From a virus, in IMG/VR virus record IMGVR_UViG_3300029286_003689, positions 1 to 64,000 of that record: a DNA stretch of 64,000 nt. The stretch is one strand, 5' to 3'. The translations under genes were made by a program, and so were the position numbers. The notes under the pieces are model-generated. The model made no database searches and was not told the origin of the DNA. It worked only from the letters and a program-made list of their open reading frames with translations. Shown here piece by piece: positions 48,801 through 57,214 of the stretch (the stretch's first letter is position 1; each line of letters opens with the position of its first letter).

Positions 48801-49885
48801 ACAAGCGTCTCAACTTCTTTTTTTATGGCTTCTCTTTTTATTGTCTGGGTTTCTCCTCTTGCCTCAATGACCGCTCCAGGTAATGATAAAAGACCTAAGC
48901 CGGCGGCCATCCTTGGGGCTGAATCAAGGAGCTGAGCTTTCCATTCCTCAAGAGACGGCTGGGCGTCCGGATTCTTTTCAATGGTTGCAGCAAGAGATTG
49001 ACCGCCGAGTTGGATTGCGTTTTGTATCTCTTCCTCTGCGATTTCCATTCCTACCGTCTTGGCGTATTTTTTTATGAAGTTAAAGATAAAGGTTTGACCG
49101 GCTTTAGTGCTCAGGGTTTTGGCTACCTGTTTACGTATTAACCCTCCGAAAGTCTTTTTTACTACTGGACCGCCTACTAAGAACATCTCCCCAAGCTCAA
49201 CAACTCCGGTAAGTGTCCCCGCTACTAAAGCTATGGGCTGGGCGGTTTTTCTGGATATGCCCTTTCCCACCATATCCAAATACATTGATCCACCTTCGCG
49301 CTCAAGGATGTTCTTTATTACACCGTAGGCAAAACCAGTTTTCATACCAGCGACAAATGCTCCGGGAACGGTTATGATCTCTTCCGGAAAAGCTACTTGC
49401 GGGCCTGCCTGGCCTGCTACGGCTGCAATCGTCCCAAAGCCCATGCCCATAGGAAAGCCCCATTTAAGACCTTCAAAGGTTGAACTAATCATATAAGGTA
49501 TTTGCTGGGCGGCCTCTCCGATAGTGCCTTTAATCGGATGCTCCACAAGAGAAAGGTCTTTATAAGGTCCGGCCATAGTAATATGGTAATCTCTTTCTTT
49601 CGTGCCCTTTTGCAGAGCTTCTTCGTCGGACATCTTACCCTGCATAGCCGAGGCGCCGTAAAGGCTGTATGTTTTCTGAGCAGTATCCATGCCGATTTTG
49701 TATCTTATATAGTTAGGCAAAGAAACATAGTCAGGCTCTTTGACAAGAAGCTTGCCTTCTTCCAGAACACCCTCCGCAGAAACACCGCCAAACTCCGCAA
49801 ATGGGTCGTTCTTAACAGGGGGCACGGATTCTTGTCCTTCTTCAAGAGCCACTCCGCCAAATTCTTCAAAAGGATTATTTGGCAC
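45803..49885 (-). CDS. Giant internal virion protein of prophage B
   Basis: 1360 aa, starting at GTG and overlapping the previous gene by 11 bp. The N-terminus repeats the motif NPFEEFGGV / DPFAEFGGV (residues 3-34), perhaps a peptide that binds a partner. Hydrophobic helices at about 140-200; a coiled coil at about 370-790; a C-terminal part (PFYAVKNYFPF..., FQSFMLNRWSLVRHD) as in the giant protein of prophage A. Neither the M15 nor the HExxH motif of that protein is present. Position: ejection core (gp16-like). Confidence 0.65.
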   Translation of the reverse strand: MPNNPFEEFGGVALEEGQESVPPVKNDPFAEFGGVSAEGVLEEGKLLVKEPDYVSLPNYIRYKIGMDTAQKTYSLYGASAMQGKMSDEEALQKGTKERDYHITMAGPYKDLSLVEHPIKGTIGEAAQQIPYMISSTFEGLKWGFPMGMGFGTIAAVAGQAGPQVAFPEEIITVPGAFVAGMKTGFAYGVIKNILEREGGSMYLDMVGKGISRKTAQPIALVAGTLTGVVELGEMFLVGGPVVKKTFGGLIRKQVAKTLSTKAGQTFIFNFIKKYAKTVGMEIAEEEIQNAIQLGGQSLAATIEKNPDAQPSLEEWKAQLLDSAPRMAAGLGLLSLPGAVIEARGETQTIKREAIKKEVETLVQDLAQEKDINKRGEIIKQFRESIGIKEEEAKPKEKQVSEFIKPEKSKPDVSGITPLQRQIQGMEERQARVEISKDALQEIDTVRQYFKGRITKYRDAYLKEELQGTPAFYITKEGGLKPDEAMEELRNHFGVEVNDEVGLKEYLQGLERSRKDLIDEIKSNRPELITKRETTLLNEKIKATEQGIKEGRIQTKEEISKVQGELIEMIEAARLPLDERGKFLRLIKNIQTKEDLARELPKVVTRLRQMKEKQTRSEIVGNIKKSTERAKSSNTIAVEYAQTIDALVNEFELQGHRTETIEALQGTREYIERAIKEGKEIEMPKEVLKQLDILERKPLADISTEELEELSDTIDELGRIGQAKLRLRQMAEEQRKQAALAEIRRDAKPLEEKESTRAPIGEKLNAGEKLKNKYTDALNKLQDLDLAITPMDVIFDLLDGFKKYAGANYQTFKQTIDKAFTTYLQLKNDAEDTVKELATKLKLDVLNFERIGVYAAKMQEGGTEKLINMGLTEQEIENIILTDEETKFYDLMREKLETFRPLISEIMRLVYNEPFYAVKNYFPFMTDFEKMSASEIRSRFGDSVEQFGLAPKKNVKHGFAMRRVGGKQKIKLNAMEVFLKHVDNAAYFVTVGKETKWLGELASSEEYAEAVGELGQEIVRDWVDLIARKGKIAGERHNILDTLRKHTGAAVLAYRLSSTLIQPTALMDGAALIGNYAFEGAYAIAGNKDWRKFILDNFPEVKERIGDDPAFLEFGEGKGVVSEVEKAGFWALQNLDRLTASSIAAGAYKKYCNENNIEVDFSNPNPDGIDYAQRIVRRTQSSSFFKDAPAILTRDKITHYKSVNKLIFQFQSFMLNRWSLVRHDLWRAGIKEGRMSQAMNIFFFLSLATITEVGIRRGIRALIDAMSGEEPDDEEKTIEQEIVENGLQTVPFFGTVIQSFKYGSNPIPAVEFSNKFFRKLSTSFRAEDDDKKINNFIRAILLNTPGGTQWEQIFGRLSTND

Positions 49886-51335
49886 GCTTTAAACCTTTCT
49901 TTTCTGCTTCGGCTACTTTATCTTTTGGAATAAATCCAATAGTTCCATCGGAAGCCACCATTTTTACGGTATCTTTCGGCTGGACTTTTGGTATGGCTTT
50001 TTCGTGGTAAGCTTCGGTATTTTTAACGGCTTCACTCAGTTCGTTCTTGATATATTCCGTGGAAACCTCTAAAGCGGCTTCGTCCGGGTCTTTACCGGCT
50101 CTCACCTTATCCATAAGCATAGACCACATCTCGTATTGTGCCTCGATGCGCTTTGACTTAAGACCGTAGACAGAGGATTGTGCCTTAAGGGTATCTAATG
50201 CCCGGTTGAAATTTGGCTTTTTTATGAAGAGACTATCAACGCCATATTTGGTATCGGTAAGCAAATCAACCATCTGCGATTTTTCTATCTTGCCATCTGA
50301 ATATGCCGAAATAATATTCGCACGAAAACGGGCGAGTTCATCAAAACTGGCTTTATTAAAGAAACGCCTTTTGTGTAAATCTTTAGCTTGAGTAACTAAC
50401 TTGACGTATTCCTCCGGATCAGTTTTCGCCCTTACCGTCTTAGAGCTTAGGATAGCGTTTCTCATCTGTTTGGCGAACTCCGGACGTATCTGTTTAGCCT
50501 CAAGCGCCTTATCAACTGTCAAGATGTCTACCTTAGAACTGTCTAATAGGTAATTCGTCAGTAGATTATCTTCCGCTTCATTCTGGGACTTCAACAGCCC
50601 TTCTTCTCTTAGCTTTTTGTTCTTCTCGACTATACTGCGAAGAGTAGTCATATCCTCCGGGCTGTCAATATCGTTCTGTATGTCCTGTTGATTAAGTAAA
50701 AGCTCTGCTTTGTCGGGATCGCTTTCGGCAGCGCCATACATAAACATTTTCATTGAGTCGCGGTGGTAATTCTTTAGCAACTTATCTGTTTTGTCTTTTC
50801 CGATGGTTCCTGTGGCAGATGTCTCCAATGCCTCACGGGTTAACTGATAAGAATTCTTTAATTTATTGGTGTCAAAGGTTCTTCCCAACTGCCTGAACAT
50901 CTCTAAATTTTTATCGATGCTGTCGTTTGTGCTGCTTTCAACATTAACCACTGTCTGCTTAATCCCCCACTCCGCATTGTCAAGCTGATATTGGCTCTTA
51001 AGCCGGTCGCTGCTTCTTAACCATTCCCCACGAGAAAGAAGGCCGACCTTCTCATTGTATTGGCTGAGTATCTTATCGTAATCCGCGTGGAGCTTGCCAA
51101 GAGACTCTTGGTTGGTTGGGTCGCTTTCGTTGGATATGCGCCACTTATTCGTAGCGTCGAGCATTTGCATATTAGCATCTGCCAAGTAATCATTTATATT
51201 GGCAAGGTCTTTCCTCTTCTCCAACTCCGCAAACCCTAAAGCTGTATCTGCGAGACTGGCTAATCCCTCGGCCGTCCTGTCCTGCGGAATCGTAACGTCT
51301 GTAACTTCTCTCTTGGCTAATTGCCTGCGTGCCAT
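49875..51335 (-). CDS. Internal virion protein of prophage B (gp15-position)
   Basis: 486 aa, highly charged and helical; the end PKDTVKMVASDGTIGFIPKD is a small beta piece (SH3-like) found at the ends of such proteins; the prophage A counterpart ends similarly with LCYDKFGNKAIVYPDGSFEE. Same place and length as 8134-9672. No catalytic motif. Ejection core assignment by synteny. Confidence 0.6.
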   Translation of the reverse strand: MARRQLAKREVTDVTIPQDRTAEGLASLADTALGFAELEKRKDLANINDYLADANMQMLDATNKWRISNESDPTNQESLGKLHADYDKILSQYNEKVGLLSRGEWLRSSDRLKSQYQLDNAEWGIKQTVVNVESSTNDSIDKNLEMFRQLGRTFDTNKLKNSYQLTREALETSATGTIGKDKTDKLLKNYHRDSMKMFMYGAAESDPDKAELLLNQQDIQNDIDSPEDMTTLRSIVEKNKKLREEGLLKSQNEAEDNLLTNYLLDSSKVDILTVDKALEAKQIRPEFAKQMRNAILSSKTVRAKTDPEEYVKLVTQAKDLHKRRFFNKASFDELARFRANIISAYSDGKIEKSQMVDLLTDTKYGVDSLFIKKPNFNRALDTLKAQSSVYGLKSKRIEAQYEMWSMLMDKVRAGKDPDEAALEVSTEYIKNELSEAVKNTEAYHEKAIPKVQPKDTVKMVASDGTIGFIPKDKVAEAEKKGLKRAK

Positions 51336-51346
51336 ATATATCCTCG

Positions 51347-51739
51347 CTAACTAAATAATTTTCCCATTCCCAAAGACAAGTTTCCTAAGCCGCTCAATAA
51401 CTGGGTCCGGGCCTGTGAATATACGTTTTCTATCTGGGTATCGTAATTATCTTTAATCTGGCCTATATCTTCCTTGCCTTTCCTGAACGTACTGGTTAAG
51501 ACACCCATAGGCGTATCATCTTCTCCGGTCAAAGATATGCCTGAATTCAAGAAAGAAACCTTCTGCGCTGCGGCCAAGGCGTTTGTTTCCCGCGCTCTTT
51601 CGGTTGCTTTAAGTTCGCCTTCCTTCTTTAGCGCCTCAGCTTGCTTCTTGGCGCTGGAATTGGATGAGGCCATGCCTGCGGCTGATAAGCCTAATCCGGC
51701 ACCTACCAAACCCCCCATCAAAATAGTCTCTAATCCCAT
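51347..51739 (-). CDS. Small internal virion protein (gp14-like) of prophage B
   Basis: 130 aa. A glycine-rich hydrophobic N-terminus (ILMGGLVGAGLGLSAAG), a charged helical middle (KKQAEALKKEGELKATERAR) and a hydrophobic C-terminus. Shorter counterpart of 9683-10306, which has the same GI(S/Y)G-type middle (LNSGISLTGEDDTPMGVL). Likely part of the ejection channel. Confidence 0.55.
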   Translation of the reverse strand: MGLETILMGGLVGAGLGLSAAGMASSNSSAKKQAEALKKEGELKATERARETNALAAAQKVSFLNSGISLTGEDDTPMGVLTSTFRKGKEDIGQIKDNYDTQIENVYSQARTQLLSGLGNLSLGMGKLFS

Positions 51740-51740
51740 G

Positions 51741-52154
51741 TTAAGCCTCCTGGAATACCATAGCCCACATTTTATAATCTCTATTTTTAAGGAATTTTAT
51801 CTTTGTCCCTTCGCAAATAAACCCTAAGAATTTATGCCACTTATTTAACTCTTCGCAGTCAAGGCTCAAGGTCTCAATGCGTTTGGCGCCTATCCTGTCT
51901 TTTAATTTATGGATAAAGTCTTTTATCTCCTGGCCGTCAAAGCTGTTCATCAATACCGAACACACCAGAAATCCCTCATAGTTTTTCTCGGCGTAATTGC
52001 GGTAAAAAATGATAGCCTTGACTATGCCTTCTTTTTCTAATGTCCAACCTTCATACATCTTCAAAATGGACTTTAGCTTATTGACTAAATCTCCGTCTCC
52101 AAAATCATTTAGTTCTATATTGGATAAATCCTCTTCTACGAATTCCCGTATCAT
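51741..52154 (-). CDS. GNAT-fold protein at the gp13 position
   Basis: 137 aa from the ATG that overlaps the nozzle-gene stop (ATGA); a longer frame to 52235 lies inside that gene and is unlikely. The sequence (EGWTLEKEGIVKAIIFYRNY, GAKRIETLSLDCEELNKWHK, FLGFICEG) reads as a GNAT acyltransferase. Same place as the DUF2833 protein of prophage A, but with little sequence in common. Possibly structural. Confidence 0.6.
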   Translation of the reverse strand: MIREFVEEDLSNIELNDFGDGDLVNKLKSILKMYEGWTLEKEGIVKAIIFYRNYAEKNYEGFLVCSVLMNSFDGQEIKDFIHKLKDRIGAKRIETLSLDCEELNKWHKFLGFICEGTKIKFLKNRDYKMWAMVFQEA

Positions 52155-54190
52155 AGTTTTGTCCCGTAATTGGCATCGCACATAATTGCCGTAATATGCA
52201 AAGGAAGCGGCTCTCTTTGCCTGACATAAAGACATTTTTCGGTCTCAAAGCTGTCGTCAAAAACTATTTCCCTGCTATCTCCATCCATAGGCAGAGGCGG
52301 CAGATCGTAGTATCCGGCTGGGTCAAAATTCTGTATTTTCTCCATCCTATACAAGGAAGGCCCTATCTCTCCACCGGCTGAGGCAACAAACCTTAGTTTC
52401 GCTTTATTTATGTTCTTAACCAATGTCTGGGTATTAAGGCCCTGTATCATAAAGCCAAGATTGAATGTTTTAATAAGCCCTTCGTATAATATGCCGATAC
52501 AGGCAACGGTAACTTCCCGGTCAAGCGTTAATACTCCGCCAGCCGAAACGGTATATTCGCCTAAATAACCGCCATCTCCGACGACAGATACTTCCATATT
52601 GGCGTAATCGGTTAGTCCGGATATCGTGCTTGCGCTTTTATACCATGAGGAGTAACTGTTCTGTGTAGGAGTAGTCAAGACTTCAACCTTAACAGTCGTT
52701 GCGTTTACATATTCAGTTATCTCAAAAATTCCTTTCTCAACACCTGTTGCGGTTTTATAATGAATCCGTCTGCCGACATCAGAAGCAGAAAAATCGTTCT
52801 CCGAAGAGGTTATTGCATCTGTCCCGTTAAAGGTAATCGTGCTGTCATATAAATCCTTGAACACTACGGAATTATCAAGATAAATGCAGTCTTTCATAAG
52901 TTCGGCTACATACCGCCAGTATGCCTCTCGATCCGCTTCTTCGCTCTCCTCGTCGGTATAGAATTCGTGGCGCAAAGGAAACTCTACCTCGCTGGCAAGA
53001 CGCTCAATGAACACGCCGTTGTCTCTTTCAATAAGAGCGAACAGGTCATCTTCGCCGGTATTTGGGTTATACATCTTGGCTATATCAAGAAATACGCCTT
53101 CCGTGTCGTGTTCATGCCAACCGACTATTCTCTCAATTTGATTAAAGTTCAACGATAAGAGCGCTCCGTCGTTCCTGAGCATAAAAACAAGGTCATTGCG
53201 GCCTTTGATGTAAACCAACTTCTTAATGCCGGTTTTCGTAATGTCGTAGCTGACAAAATTAGTATCGTCGGACTTAAAGCTTTCAGTAAGCAGGTCATAA
53301 GAAAAGTAGTCTACATTACGACCGAGGGCGTTAATATAGAACAGGAAGAGGTCTTTTCTTATCGGTTGCGTATTGTCTGTTCCGTCGGTATTCGTGATCG
53401 TGGCTTCTACCGAAGCAGGGGTTATCGGTTCGCTAACTGAGCCTCCGTTTACCGCAATCAAGGCTTGGGAAGAGCCTACAATAAGGCTATTTGAACCCCC
53501 CATAAGCCATATAATGGCCTCTGTAAGGTCTGAAATCGCAAAAATAACGGCATCATCGTCGTCAACCTCAGCCGGGACCGTAAAATCATCGTAAGAACCG
53601 GCTACGCTGCCGTAGATATTGGTCTTTTTCTTGCTGGGGCCTCCATACCAAAGCCTGCCCTTGTAAAAGCGTACACAGGCAGGCCAGCCGGTGGATCCGC
53701 TTGAGGGATCGTCAAATGGGTCGGAAGTTCTGGTAAAGGTGGCTAAGGTAAAGCTGGTTGCGCTTACCCGTGTAAGCTTCCTTGGTTCATAGCTATTGTG
53801 CACCGCATACATCACGTCGGCGTTTTGGTCGTATGATAATTCCTTACAGTGAGCCAGAGTATAAGGTGAAGCTACGTCTAAATCGCTGCCTCCACTCTGG
53901 ACAAGTCCGATATCTCCATTCTCATCGTAACTTAAAAATTTTATGTGGCCGTTATAGAAAAGTGCTATATAATCCTGTTCATTAGAGAATTTAAACTCTA
54001 CAAAACGGCAATCTTGAAATTTAAAGATAGTTTCAAAGCCTGGCCGGTAAATCGCATTACCCTTAAAATTGGAAAAGAAATTCCTAAAGACATCCGCCCC
54101 GCTTGTATAAATAGGCAGATCATACCGGCCGTTAAGATCGTGGTCTAATTTGCCTCTTGAGAAATTATTAAAGCCAGTGGATATCTTCAT
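52151..54190 (-). CDS. Tail tubular protein B-like nozzle protein of prophage B
   Basis: 679 aa. ISTGFNNFSRGKLDHDLNGR then YDLPIYTSGADVFRNFFSNF, KGNAIYRPG is a diverged form of the podovirus nozzle opening. The rest is beta-rich. Follows the tail adaptor with a 4-bp overlap. Shorter than the prophage A version (890 aa). Confidence 0.75.
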   Translation of the reverse strand: MKISTGFNNFSRGKLDHDLNGRYDLPIYTSGADVFRNFFSNFKGNAIYRPGFETIFKFQDCRFVEFKFSNEQDYIALFYNGHIKFLSYDENGDIGLVQSGGSDLDVASPYTLAHCKELSYDQNADVMYAVHNSYEPRKLTRVSATSFTLATFTRTSDPFDDPSSGSTGWPACVRFYKGRLWYGGPSKKKTNIYGSVAGSYDDFTVPAEVDDDDAVIFAISDLTEAIIWLMGGSNSLIVGSSQALIAVNGGSVSEPITPASVEATITNTDGTDNTQPIRKDLFLFYINALGRNVDYFSYDLLTESFKSDDTNFVSYDITKTGIKKLVYIKGRNDLVFMLRNDGALLSLNFNQIERIVGWHEHDTEGVFLDIAKMYNPNTGEDDLFALIERDNGVFIERLASEVEFPLRHEFYTDEESEEADREAYWRYVAELMKDCIYLDNSVVFKDLYDSTITFNGTDAITSSENDFSASDVGRRIHYKTATGVEKGIFEITEYVNATTVKVEVLTTPTQNSYSSWYKSASTISGLTDYANMEVSVVGDGGYLGEYTVSAGGVLTLDREVTVACIGILYEGLIKTFNLGFMIQGLNTQTLVKNINKAKLRFVASAGGEIGPSLYRMEKIQNFDPAGYYDLPPLPMDGDSREIVFDDSFETEKCLYVRQREPLPLHITAIMCDANYGTKL

Positions 54191-54798
54191 CTCTTATTAA
54201 AGTTCTCCGGATTATCGGCTGTCCTTGCCTGCTTGAATTTAGACCTATTTATCCTTATAGGACGGTTTTCTTGCCCGTTTAATGCGCTTGCCTCTGCCTG
54301 ATCTGACCTCTTAAGGGTATTTAAAGCAGTGAGTTTGTCCGGGTCCTGCGTAAGCTGCAAAGACACCTTCTCACCTAATTCGGCGCTCAGTGCCATGATA
54401 AACTCTGCGGAAAATTTAGTAACGTCGGTTTCGTCTTTGATGTATCTTACTTCCATACCTTCGTCATATTCCTCGTCGGTAAGTATCTGGTTTCCCTCAA
54501 CTGAATAATTATTTTCCTTATCCTGAACCTCACCAATACCTAAAAGCTTAAGGCAGTCCTTGGGATATTCATAGGCGTAGGCATAACCGAAGGCAGGGGT
54601 CTCTTCTAATTGAGCCACAACCTTTCGGCCAAGGGCAAAATTAGGCATAAGCTTCTTAAGCATAAACTGGCGGCAGATGTCATACCAGATTGCGAATACA
54701 CGCTCTACCGCAGTCTGCGGGTTATCTAAGCTATTTATGCTTTCTTTGCCTCCTAAGCGACTATATGCAAGATTACAAATCTGTTCTGGTGAATTCAT
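54187..54798 (-). CDS. Tail tubular protein A-like adaptor of prophage B
   Basis: 203 aa. EQICNLAYSRLGGKESINSL, then VERVFAIWYDICRQFMLKKL and FGYAYAYEYPKDCLKLLGIG show the gp11-type pattern seen also in 13757-14362. The basic C-terminus (RPIRINRSKFKQAR) may contact DNA or the portal. Confidence 0.75.
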   Translation of the reverse strand: MNSPEQICNLAYSRLGGKESINSLDNPQTAVERVFAIWYDICRQFMLKKLMPNFALGRKVVAQLEETPAFGYAYAYEYPKDCLKLLGIGEVQDKENNYSVEGNQILTDEEYDEGMEVRYIKDETDVTKFSAEFIMALSAELGEKVSLQLTQDPDKLTALNTLKRSDQAEASALNGQENRPIRINRSKFKQARTADNPENFNKR

Positions 54799-54846
54799 AT
54801 TCTCACCTCTTATCTCCTAATGAATCCGATTAAATATCTATCTTTA

Positions 54847-54888
54847 GGGGCGGGAGAGAGGAGCCGGAAAACCCCTCTCCCCCTCGCC
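54847..54888. other. GC-rich imperfect hairpin between cement and tail genes
   Basis: GGGGCGGGAGAGAGG pairs imperfectly with CCTCTCCCCCTCGCC around a 12-nt loop. No T-tract on either strand. In the position of the 14961-14988 hairpin of prophage A, so likely an mRNA-stability element or partial terminator. Confidence 0.45.
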
Positions 54889-54909
54889 TAAGCTTAGACT
54901 AACTGATTG

Positions 54910-55386
54910 CTACGCAGGAAACTGTATTAAAATCTCCGCTTCAATCGTACCTACGCCAGCACCTTGGGTATTTACCGTGGCGGTTACATTAACTCCGCCT
55001 GATGGTTCTGATTCTGGGGATACACCAAGAAGCTCGGCAATGGTCTTAGTTTTATCCGCAGAAAGTATATCAATCGCATACGTTCTTGCAGCCGCGAAAG
55101 AAATACCATCGACAAGGATATCCTTGTCGACTACTGCGTTGTTATCTGACCGATGAAGCCCAAAATCAACATCAGTCAAATCGGTTACTACCGCACTTCC
55201 GAACGGGAAACGAATACCGATAATCTTTGCAGAATAGGGTAAGTTTCTCGCCAGAATATGGACGTCTCCATCCGCGGCACCAGACGTAATACTAATTGCT
55301 GCCTGAACTATGCGCGGATAAATCCCGTTACCATATAACGGGTCTTTAGGTTTTGCTGTATATCCTAACGTGTTAACAATAGCCAT
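54910..55386 (-). CDS. Probable capsid decoration protein
   Basis: 158 aa, beta-rich. It follows the major capsid gene, separated by a hairpin. NGIYPRIVQAAISITSGAAD and DVDFGLHRSDNNAVVDKDIL have the look of capsid decoration proteins, but I cannot name a family. Occupies the slot of the Bbp16-like cement protein of prophage A. Confidence 0.55.
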   Translation of the reverse strand: MAIVNTLGYTAKPKDPLYGNGIYPRIVQAAISITSGAADGDVHILARNLPYSAKIIGIRFPFGSAVVTDLTDVDFGLHRSDNNAVVDKDILVDGISFAAARTYAIDILSADKTKTIAELLGVSPESEPSGGVNVTATVNTQGAGVGTIEAEILIQFPA

Positions 55387-55406
55387 CTCAAACCTCCTTA
55401 TTTAGC

Positions 55407-55437
55407 CAGGCGCTCAAGCTTTAAGCTCAAGCGCCTG
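55407..55437. other. Hairpin between capsid and decoration genes
   Basis: Arms CAGGCGCT (55407-55414) and AGCGCCTG (55430-55437) with a further imperfect inner stem around CTTTAAG. No T-tract. Probably stabilises the capsid mRNA or lowers expression of downstream genes. Confidence 0.55.
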
Positions 55438-55445
55438 ACGATTGT

Positions 55446-56381
55446 TTATATTGTGGTCGTTACGATTATTACCCTGGCACCCTCAGTCCTCATAGCGTTG
55501 ATCCAGAGGTCTATGGTGATATCCATTGAGTTGACCTTATTCGGGTTTTTCTCAACAGACAGGTCTCCTATTTCCATAGCAACGGCTACGGATTCAGGAG
55601 TTAGCGCAAGGCAGTTCCTTACGGTCCCGCTTGAAGGAGTTTCATCAAGCACGGGGCTTGTAACGGTAAGGCCCGTTTCGCTACCGGCGAACAAAGCCAC
55701 TTCAAACAAACCGGCTTTGCTAATTTTCCCGTCGGCAATCGGTTTTGCGTCCATATACAGGCTGTTGATAAACTTATCATCAGCCATTAACGCGCTGTTT
55801 TCCTTGCCCGTGATACAAAGCACGGAACCGCGTATCAGATCATACGGCAGATCGTTGTTGATGAACTTCTGGATAACCCCGTTGAGAATCGTGGAAGAGA
55901 TACCAGCAGTTCCGGCAACGGTAAGAACGCCATCAGTAGCAGCGCTGACTGATGTAGGAGCTGCGTCGGGCTGTCCGATAAGGACGGCGCCCTGAGCGGC
56001 TGAGGCGATAACGCGGTCAATCACGCGCTCTTTAGCGTTAACTAATTGTTTCAGGATGTCACTGGTGGGGTCTTTTAGAAGCTCATTGATGTCATATTTC
56101 GCATCGATGGTGATGGTTTTGGTGAACCGGCGCTTTGTTAACTGCCTGTTATCCACCGAATAATCGCCGTAGGACTTATTCGGGTTGCGGGTTGACACTT
56201 CTTCCAGCTCAATGCGGCCAATGCGAGCCAGATTGTTTGTTTTGCCTTTGGAAGGCAGATACGTTACTACCTTTGACCCTCCCAAAAGGGATTTGGTCTG
56301 CTGAGCCAACTCCATAAAGTTATCCTGGAAGATGAGCTTAGCAGCCTGGTCGATGCTCGGACTGTAAGTGTTGCTTGCCAT
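55446..56381 (-). CDS. Major capsid protein of prophage B
   Basis: 311 aa. NTYSPSIDQAAKLIFQDNFM, SKVVTYLP, RRFTKTITIDAKYDINELLK and KERVIDRVIASAAQGAVLIG, with a C-terminal MDITIDLWINAMRTEGARVI, resemble the Phage_capsid_2-type group of podovirus capsids. Unrelated to the Bbp17-like capsid of prophage A in spite of the same gene order. It should still adopt the HK97 fold. Confidence 0.75.
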   Translation of the reverse strand: MASNTYSPSIDQAAKLIFQDNFMELAQQTKSLLGGSKVVTYLPSKGKTNNLARIGRIELEEVSTRNPNKSYGDYSVDNRQLTKRRFTKTITIDAKYDINELLKDPTSDILKQLVNAKERVIDRVIASAAQGAVLIGQPDAAPTSVSAATDGVLTVAGTAGISSTILNGVIQKFINNDLPYDLIRGSVLCITGKENSALMADDKFINSLYMDAKPIADGKISKAGLFEVALFAGSETGLTVTSPVLDETPSSGTVRNCLALTPESVAVAMEIGDLSVEKNPNKVNSMDITIDLWINAMRTEGARVIIVTTTI

Positions 56382-56543
56382 CTGTTACCTCCTGTTTAAG
56401 TTGTTTAACTACTTACTCACCTGGTCGAAAAGTGTCCGCGTTTCAGCGGGTTTTCTTGATGTTCTTAGGTGAACATCCAAGACCTTTCGCACCGGGCTTC
56501 TTAAACAGAAGGTGTCCGGGCATTTCTTTGTTGCTAAAAATTC

Positions 56544-57203
56544 CTAACCAATTACTAACTTATACGCCTTCTCGTAGCTGACGTTTGCCGGTAATTTAAT
56601 CCCTTTTTCCTTGGCTATCTTCTTTAATTCGGCCAAGGTAAAGGTCTTGTCGGCCCCGGGTCCTGCCCCCGTGTTATCCTGCTCTTCTTTAAGAGCCTCT
56701 TCGTTTGTTTGCGGCTTGGGGCTTGCGGCCTTCTTTTCGCTACCGTCCACAAACAAATTAGGAAGTTCGACGAAGTTATATCCTTTCGCCTCTTTATCAA
56801 TATCTTTTCCGAGTATGTGTTTAGAATACTCAATGTAGGCGATTTCCCGGGCGTGGCGTAAATCAGAAGCCCTATACGCCGGAATAAGCCTTAAATTCTT
56901 ATAGCAGGCCAATTCCTGTAATTCTTCCCAGCTTAAGTCTTTGATGTTCTTGCCGACGACAGAAGGTTTTCCTTCTATCTTTTCGACTTTATCTATATAC
57001 ACGCTTCTAAACATCTCAAACCTCTGCGTAAATCTCTTGTCGCCCTTAATAGCGATCTGCAACAACCTATTCTGTACGTTAGGCATGATGAAATCTTCGT
57101 GGCACTCAGGCATAATGACTATCACGCCTTCAAAATCCACAATGTCGCTTCCCAGTTTACCGCTTGTCCTGTAATCTCCGCTTATCGTAACTTTTAGTAA
57201 CAT
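56544..57203 (-). CDS. Head-region protein with SAP/HeH-like end
   Basis: 219 aa. An N-terminal beta part (LLKVTISGDYRTSGKLGSDI), a helical middle (DLSWEELQELACYKNLRLIP), a proline/glutamate linker, and a C-terminal TFTLAELKKIAKEKGIKLPA. It lies between scaffold and capsid genes. I do not know the family. The last 30 residues probably bind DNA or a partner, as in 14412-14756. The 160-bp gap to the capsid gene holds only a weak hairpin. Confidence 0.45.
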   Translation of the reverse strand: MLLKVTISGDYRTSGKLGSDIVDFEGVIVIMPECHEDFIMPNVQNRLLQIAIKGDKRFTQRFEMFRSVYIDKVEKIEGKPSVVGKNIKDLSWEELQELACYKNLRLIPAYRASDLRHAREIAYIEYSKHILGKDIDKEAKGYNFVELPNLFVDGSEKKAASPKPQTNEEALKEEQDNTGAGPGADKTFTLAELKKIAKEKGIKLPANVSYEKAYKLVIG

Positions 57204-57214
57204 TTTCGCCCCCT